From an uncultured Bacillota bacterium (GTDB lineage Bacteria; Bacillota; Clostridia; Christensenellales; UBA1242), in assembly GCA_947090235.1 (NCBI GenBank), contig CAMUNJ010000031.1:1-8838 (forward strand): a stretch of 8,838 nucleotides of DNA. Reading direction: 5' to 3'. The notes beneath the pieces were generated by a model. That model worked only from the letters and a program-made list of their open reading frames with translations. It was not told the DNA's origin and did not search any database. Position numbers and translations under genes: made by a program. Below are positions 4,711-8,838 of this stretch, one piece after another; the first letter of the stretch is position 1, and the number at the start of each line of letters is the position of its first letter.

Positions 4711-5586
4711 TTATTTACCTTCATATACTCGATAACATCCTATTGCCAAAGCCCCACTTCCAATATGGCATGCAACGCTTAGCGACAATGGATCTACAAA
4801 TTCTGGTTTAACTCCGAGCATATCCTCAATCTCTTTTGCAAACTCATCCGCCTTTTCATAATTATTTGTATGTGCAACGACTACTCTCATTTCACCTTTT
4901 TCATAATATTCTTTGAAGCGAGTTTCAAGATCCTCTTTGATTTGAGCAAGCATTTTGACTTTAGCAGATTTTACATTCAAAACTTTTGCAAATTGATCAA
5001 GTTTGCCTCCCTGTATTTGAAGAACAGGTTTAATATTTAAAACAGTGCCTATTGCTGCTGCAGCAGGAGTTATTCGTCCACCCTTTTTTAGATACTTCAA
5101 GGTGTTCACCATAATATATATACTACTGTCGCCACCAGTCCTTTCAAGATAGTCCTTGATTTCTTTTGCAGTAAAACCATTTTTTGCAAGGTTTACTGCA
5201 TCCATAACACTTCTTCTTTGAGTAATCGAAATTCTATGATTGTCTACTACTTCAACTCTGCCGTTATATTCGTTTTTAGCAAAATTACGAGCAGTATTCA
5301 TACTTTCACTCAAACCGCTAGACATAGGAATATGCACAACTTGGTCATATTCTTTTAAAAGATTGTCCCAAAGTTCTGTGACTGCTCCAATTGCAGGTTG
5401 AGATGTAGATATATTAGCATCTTGTGCTAGTTTTTCAAAAAACTCTGGTTGTGATAAACTTATATCCTCAAAATATTCCTCATCATTCACAATAAAAGGC
5501 ATTGGAACAACAAAAACTCCAAGTTTCTTAGCCTCTTCTTGAGTGATTCCACTATTACTATCGGTCACTATGGCAACTTTACTCAT
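4711..5586 (-). CDS. DegV family fatty-acid-binding protein (FakB-like)
   Basis: DegV proteins bind a fatty acid. The FakB members present it to the kinase FakA, which makes acyl-phosphate for phospholipid synthesis. At 291 residues this is near family size. Motifs in order: IVTDSNSGI at the N-terminus, TSQP (61-64), the fatty-acid carboxylate loop SSGLS (89-93), KYLKKGGRI, and the C-terminal H274 followed by IGSGALAIG. The start ATG 5586 has a GGAGG ribosome binding site and a well-formed promoter upstream. No fakA homologue lies in the window, so the partner must be elsewhere; many Firmicutes have several DegV paralogues. It is divergent from the DUF1846 gene. Which fatty acid it prefers cannot be told from sequence. 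Confidence 0.95.
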   Translation of the reverse strand: MSKVAIVTDSNSGITQEEAKKLGVFVVPMPFIVNDEEYFEDISLSQPEFFEKLAQDANISTSQPAIGAVTELWDNLLKEYDQVVHIPMSSGLSESMNTARNFAKNEYNGRVEVVDNHRISITQRRSVMDAVNLAKNGFTAKEIKDYLERTGGDSSIYIMVNTLKYLKKGGRITPAAAAIGTVLNIKPVLQIQGGKLDQFAKVLNVKSAKVKMLAQIKEDLETRFKEYYEKGEMRVVVAHTNNYEKADEFAKEIEDMLGVKPEFVDPLSLSVACHIGSGALAIGCYRVYEGK

Positions 5587-5622
5587 TTTTCATCCTCCAA
5601 ATTTAAAAAAATTTATACCATT

Positions 5623-5651
5623 ATTTTAGCATATTATATAGGATTTATCAA
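5623..5651 (-). promoter_or_regulatory. Sigma-A promoter of the DegV-family gene
   Basis: On the minus strand: TTGATA (5646-5651), a 17-bp spacer, TAAAAT (5623-5628), with TG one base before the -10 box (extended -10). The expected start is near 5616, about 30 nt before the ATG. Confidence 0.75.
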
Positions 5652-5690
5652 AATAAATTTAAAGCTTGTTAAAAATTAAATTAAATTTGT

Positions 5691-5719
5691 TTGCTAATTT
5701 TTGGTAAAGAATATATACT
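5691..5719 (+). promoter_or_regulatory. Sigma-A promoter of the DUF1846-tlyA operon
   Basis: TTGCTA (5691-5696), a 17-bp spacer, TATACT (5714-5719). The expected start is near 5726, giving a leader of about 14 nt. Its -35 box is 39 bp from the -35 box of the divergent DegV-family promoter, so a shared regulator is possible, though no convincing operator was found. Confidence 0.75.
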
Positions 5720-5739
5720 ATAAACATCGGGAGGCTTTT

Positions 5740-7230
5740 ATGAAAAGCAGTCAAATTGGATTTGATAATGATCTTTATCTTAAACTTCAAAGTGAAAATA
5801 TTTTAAAGAGAATAAACACCTTTAACAATAAATTATATTTAGAGTTTGGTGGCAAAATCTTTGATGATTTGCATGCTTCTAGAGTTTTGCCAGGTTTTGA
5901 CCCCAACATTAAAACAAAACTGCTTGTTAAACTAAAAGAAAAAGCCGAAATTGTTTTTTGCATAAGTGCAAATGATATCGAAAAGAACCGAGTTCGTGCA
6001 GACCTTGGGCTTAGTTATGACGATGAAGTTTTAAGACTTATAGATAATCTTCGAGACCTTGACCTTTATGTTTCTTCTATTGTTATAACTTTATTTAAAG
6101 GACAACCTGGAGCAGTTAAATTTGCTAGAAAATTGGAAAACAGAAATGAACGAGTGTATTTTCACAACTATACAAAGGGTTATCCAAACAATGTAGAAAC
6201 TATTGTTTCTGAGGAAGGTTATGGGGCTAATCCTTACATAGAAACAACCCGTCCTCTTGTAATCGTCACTGCTCCTGGCCCTTCAAGTGGAAAACTTGCA
6301 ACATGTTTGAGTCAGTTATATCATGAACATAAAAAAGGTATAAAAGCAGGATATGCTAAGTTTGAAACATTTCCTGTTTGGAATTTGCCACTCAAAAGTC
6401 CTGTTAATATCGCGTACGAAGCCGCAACTGCAGACTTGAAAGATGTAAATCAAATAGATCCTTATCATTTTAACGCCTATGGTCAATTGACTGTAAATTA
6501 TAATCGAGATATTGAGGTTTTTCCTGTTTTACATAATATTTTAAAGAAAATTACGGGAGGCGAACCATACAAGTCTCCTACTGATATGGGTGTAAATATG
6601 GTTGCCAGTGCTATAACAAATGAAGAATTGGTTATTGAAGCCTCAAAACGCGAAATCGTAAGACGTTATCATAGAGCACAATGCGATTATAAAAAAGGCT
6701 CTGGCAGTTTAGATACTGTTGAACGACTAGAATATCTTATGAGCGAACTTGACCTTGATCCAAACTATCTTGAAGTGACTAAGATTGCAAAACAGACTAG
6801 CAAATCTAGTGGATATCCTTGCGTAGCACTTGAACTTCCTAATGGCAAGATTATGACTGGAAAAACAAAACAGGTAATCTCGGCAAGCGGAGCGGTAATT
6901 TTAAATGCTTTGCGTACACTTGCAGGTCTTGGTGACGATTTTGATGTAATCTCAGACGATATTCTTATGCCTATTATAAATTTGCGAACAACATATTTAA
7001 ACTCAAAACAAAGTGTATTAACTTTAGACGATGTTTTAGTTGCTCTTGCCATTTCATCATCTACAAATCCTAAAGCACAAAAAATTATTAAAAAACTGCC
7101 ACAACTCAAAGGTTGTGAAGCACATGCTACATACATACTTTCTTCAGCAGAAGAATTAACATTAAAAAAATTGGGGATAAATATAACCTGTCAACCTCAA
7201 TTTATAAATAATCATCTATTTCAAAGTTAA
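5740..7230 (+). CDS. DUF1846 domain-containing protein
   Basis: 496 residues, covering the full length usual for this family of uncharacterised cytoplasmic proteins common in Firmicutes. The N-terminus IGFDNDLYLKLQSENIL, then LYLEFGGKIFDDLHASRVLPGFDP, is typical of the family. A P-loop-like stretch, APGPSSGK (178-185), suggests nucleotide or phosphate binding, but it deviates from the Walker A consensus and no Walker B was identified. No membrane segment or signal peptide. The start ATG 5740 has GGGAGG at 5729-5734 with 5-nt spacing; the frame opens to a TTG at 5701, but that lies between the -35 and -10 boxes and is rejected. It is the first gene of an operon, 8 bp before tlyA. The family has no agreed function that I can state. 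Confidence 0.93.
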   Translation: MKSSQIGFDNDLYLKLQSENILKRINTFNNKLYLEFGGKIFDDLHASRVLPGFDPNIKTKLLVKLKEKAEIVFCISANDIEKNRVRADLGLSYDDEVLRLIDNLRDLDLYVSSIVITLFKGQPGAVKFARKLENRNERVYFHNYTKGYPNNVETIVSEEGYGANPYIETTRPLVIVTAPGPSSGKLATCLSQLYHEHKKGIKAGYAKFETFPVWNLPLKSPVNIAYEAATADLKDVNQIDPYHFNAYGQLTVNYNRDIEVFPVLHNILKKITGGEPYKSPTDMGVNMVASAITNEELVIEASKREIVRRYHRAQCDYKKGSGSLDTVERLEYLMSELDLDPNYLEVTKIAKQTSKSSGYPCVALELPNGKIMTGKTKQVISASGAVILNALRTLAGLGDDFDVISDDILMPIINLRTTYLNSKQSVLTLDDVLVALAISSSTNPKAQKIIKKLPQLKGCEAHATYILSSAEELTLKKLGINITCQPQFINNHLFQS

Positions 7231-7238
7231 GGAGATTT

Positions 7239-8012
7239 ATGACTCAACGACTCGATAATTATTTAGTTGAAAAACTCAATATTTCTTCAAGAACAAAAGC
7301 ACAAGCCCTTATTTCTCAAGGGCTTGTTTTGGTTGATGGAAAAAATTGCAAATCTTCATTGCAAGTAGATGAAAATAATCAAATACAAATTTTACAATAC
7401 GACGAATATGTGTCACGAGGTGCTTATAAACTTTTAACAGCAATTCAAAATTTTAATTTAGACATTAAAGAAAAAGTTGTTTTAGATATAGGTGCTTCTA
7501 CAGGAGGTTTTACTCAAGTTGCATTGCAAAATGGTGCGAAAAAAGTTTATGCTGTGGATGTTGGAATAAATCAATTGCATGAATCTTTGATTAAAGATAA
7601 TCGTGTTATCAATCTGCAAGGCACAGATATTCGCAAACTAAACATTTCTCAAGTGCAAGATGTAAATCTTATTATTGGCGATCTATCTTTTATTTCGTTA
7701 ACACACATTATCCCCGTTATAATAAACTTATTTGGCAAAACAATACACACAATGTTTTTATTCAAACCTCAATTTGAGTGCGGAAAAGATGTGGCAAAAA
7801 AATATAAAGGAATTATAAAAAACAAAGATATTCACAAAAAATTGTTGCAATCGTTTGTCAATTATTGTCAATCAATACAATTCAACATAAGTAATATAGT
7901 TCAATCGCCTATAAAAGGCGGAGATGGAAATATTGAATACCTGATTGATTTTAATGGACAAAAACAAAACTTTGATATCAATTTAATAATCGATACTGCA
8001 TTTACAAAATAA
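7239..8012 (+). CDS. tlyA: TlyA family rRNA (cytidine-2'-O)-methyltransferase / hemolysin-like protein
   Basis: 257 residues. An N-terminal S4 RNA-binding domain (QRLDNYLVEKLNISSRTKAQ, about 3-60) precedes an FtsJ-type SAM-dependent methyltransferase domain. The RGAYKL motif links the two. The SAM-binding loop is DIGASTGGF (83-91). The catalytic K-D-K-E set is complete: K64, D148 in GDLSFIS, K176 in FKPQFE, E233 in GNIEYL. This spacing matches the mycobacterial TlyA tetrad, which methylates 16S and 23S rRNA; whether this member modifies one or both subunits is unknown. The ribosome binding site AAGGAG overlaps the stop codon of the DUF1846 gene, so the two are probably translated from one mRNA. 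In many Clostridia tlyA sits among isoprenoid, nadK or recN genes; none of these is seen here. Confidence 0.95.
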   Translation: MTQRLDNYLVEKLNISSRTKAQALISQGLVLVDGKNCKSSLQVDENNQIQILQYDEYVSRGAYKLLTAIQNFNLDIKEKVVLDIGASTGGFTQVALQNGAKKVYAVDVGINQLHESLIKDNRVINLQGTDIRKLNISQVQDVNLIIGDLSFISLTHIIPVIINLFGKTIHTMFLFKPQFECGKDVAKKYKGIIKNKDIHKKLLQSFVNYCQSIQFNISNIVQSPIKGGDGNIEYLIDFNGQKQNFDINLIIDTAFTK

Positions 8013-8042
8013 AAAAAGCACAAATAAATTTGTGTTTTTTTA
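8010..8042. terminator. Bidirectional terminator between convergent genes
   Basis: CACAAAT (8019-8025) pairs with ATTTGTG (8028-8034), preceded by a run of A and followed by TTTTTTT. The tlyA stop (8010-8012) lies in the A-tract, and the stop of the minus-strand gene (8040-8042) lies in the T-tract. The hairpin therefore serves both genes. This layout is the same as that inferred for the split terminator around 3152-4712. Confidence 0.85.
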
Positions 8043-8838
8043 ACAACTTTGGTCATCCGCATATAAATCTTGACGATATAAAGCAACATAATCTCGTTTT
8101 TCTTGAAACTCTCGGCGAATACTTTCTTCGTCCCATTTGAAAATTTTAGGATTATCTCCTTTCATATTTACTACGCTAGGCGATAAAACCACACCTTTAT
8201 ACGCAAAAGCATAGAAATCCAAAACTTCTATCATTTCTGTAAATGCAATTGCATTTGCTTTGGTTGTCTCAACCTCACGAGATTCTTTTTCTGCAATCCT
8301 TGAAACTTCAATGCTAATTTTCTTAGCCTCGGTTTGATAAGGTTTATCAAATTCTTCATCCGAAAAAGTTGAAAGTTTTTCTCTTAATTCTTTAGCATAA
8401 TTGCTTTCTGTATATCTTCTTTTCACCCTTTTAACAAGTTCTTCTTGGCTTAAACCTAAATAAAAATTTCTCATTTCGTTTAAAAGTTTTACTCTTTCAT
8501 GCTTTTGATAATCAGGTTTTGATTCTATAACATTATTCTTCACAAGGTTATGTCCCATAGTATCAATGTTATCTCTTGCATATAACATAATTTCTTTTAA
8601 TCTAGGAACTATAAGCGGGGCTCTCATATCAAACATCCTTGGCATTAGAACAAGGGCTTTGCGACAAAATTGACTAGACTGTAAATTAAAATTTTGTAAA
8701 TAACTAAAATTCTCTTTTTCAACCAATGTCATATACATGGCATAACTTGCAGGACATAAACAACTATCTAATTTTAATATACCTTTTATTTTTTCAGGAT
8801 CATCAAAAAAATAATCAATAACCTCATGCATGGATTTG
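8040..8838 (-). CDS. Hypothetical protein, probably N-terminally cut by the window edge
   Basis: The frame is open to the right edge. The first Met is at 8831 (263 residues), but the 7 bases before it show no ribosome binding site, so the true start may lie outside. No family was recognised. The protein looks soluble, with no membrane segment or signal peptide. An N-terminal part contains a CLCP motif. A long charged, probably helical middle (roughly 100-200, rich in Lys, Glu and Arg) includes LSQEELVKRVKRRYTE. A mixed C-terminal part ends in DDQSC. It is convergent with tlyA and shares its terminator. Composition and codon use look like the neighbouring chromosomal genes, so it is probably a resident gene of a poorly sampled lineage. 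Confidence 0.75.
   Translation of the reverse strand, partial: KSMHEVIDYFFDDPEKIKGILKLDSCLCPASYAMYMTLVEKENFSYLQNFNLQSSQFCRKALVLMPRMFDMRAPLIVPRLKEIMLYARDNIDTMGHNLVKNNVIESKPDYQKHERVKLLNEMRNFYLGLSQEELVKRVKRRYTESNYAKELREKLSTFSDEEFDKPYQTEAKKISIEVSRIAEKESREVETTKANAIAFTEMIEVLDFYAFAYKGVVLSPSVVNMKGDNPKIFKWDEESIRREFQEKRDYVALYRQDLYADDQSC

Larger units (their letters stand above)
3152..4712. mobile_element. Candidate inserted cassette bounded by nested inverted repeats
   Basis: The segment between the two convergent flanking genes is bounded by two nested perfect inverted repeats. The outer pair is AAAAAAACACCT (3152-3163) and AGGTGTTTTTTT (4700-4711). The inner pair is ACTTTTGAAACTAGC (3177-3191) and GCTAGTTTCAAAAGT (4675-4689). 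Between them lie 1483 bp holding a terminator-like hairpin, a dense inverted-repeat region, a promoter, an HD-domain gene and a second terminator. No transposase, integrase or reverse transcriptase is present. No direct target duplication was found. Insertion into a pre-existing bidirectional terminator fits best, but imperfect terminal inverted repeats of a transposon-like element are also possible. Confidence 0.4.

Noticed and set aside
5652..5690. Fatty-acid regulator operator between the divergent degV and DUF1846 promoters
   Set aside because: AAATTTAA (5655-5662) and TTAAATTT (5681-5688) are inverted but purely A/T in an A/T-rich stretch, and do not match the FapR or FabT consensus as I know them.
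5701..5739. TTG start extending the DUF1846 protein by 13 residues
   Set aside because: It falls between the -35 and -10 boxes of the likely promoter; ATG 5740 has GGGAGG and gives the family-typical N-terminus.
1..8838. Alternative genetic code with TGA as Trp (all visible stops are TAA or TAG)
   Set aside because: Full-length genes read through without any in-frame TGA and Trp is encoded by TGG, so the standard bacterial code explains everything.

Overview
The window comes from an AT-rich, low-GC Gram-positive type bacterium, most likely an uncultured Clostridia- or Bacilli-related Firmicute. The evidence is the gene order hrcA-grpE-dnaK under a CIRCE operator, a DnaK ATPase domain without the insert found in Gram-negative DnaKs, strong AAGGAG ribosome binding sites, consensus sigma-A promoters, and a DegV-family fatty-acid-binding protein. 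No species can be named from the sequence.

Layout. (1) Positions 1-2659, minus strand: the heat-shock operon hrcA-grpE-dnaK, with dnaK running off the left edge. It is driven by one sigma-A promoter whose start region is covered by CIRCE, the HrcA operator. GrpE carries an unusual N-terminal tail of 14 Cys and 7 His. (2) 2757-3153, plus strand: a divergent small gene for an unrecognised protein with two predicted membrane helices. (3) 3154-4710: a region that looks inserted between two convergent genes. It holds about 270 bp of dense inverted repeats (3231-3500), a sigma-A promoter, a gene for an HD-domain phosphohydrolase, and a hairpin terminator near each end. It is bracketed by two nested perfect inverted repeats (12 bp and 15 bp) that begin at the stop codons of the flanking genes. 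(4) 4711-5586, minus: a DegV/FakB-type fatty-acid-binding protein. (5) 5691-8012, plus: a two-gene operon encoding a DUF1846 protein and a TlyA-type rRNA methyltransferase, divergent from degV. (6) 8010-8042: a bidirectional terminator shared with a convergent, unrecognised gene that runs off the right edge.

How the parts work together. HrcA represses its own operon through CIRCE, and GrpE is the nucleotide exchange factor for DnaK, so region 1 is a self-regulated chaperone unit. The other genes look like housekeeping singletons or pairs. The best candidate for something undescribed is region 3. It resembles a cassette without a transposase that split a bidirectional terminator between convergent genes. 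It pairs a long structured non-coding segment with a lone HD hydrolase whose Ile and Arg codon choice differs from its neighbours. The second candidate is the metal-ligand-rich GrpE tail, built from tandem 18-bp DNA repeats encoding ECxCHE.
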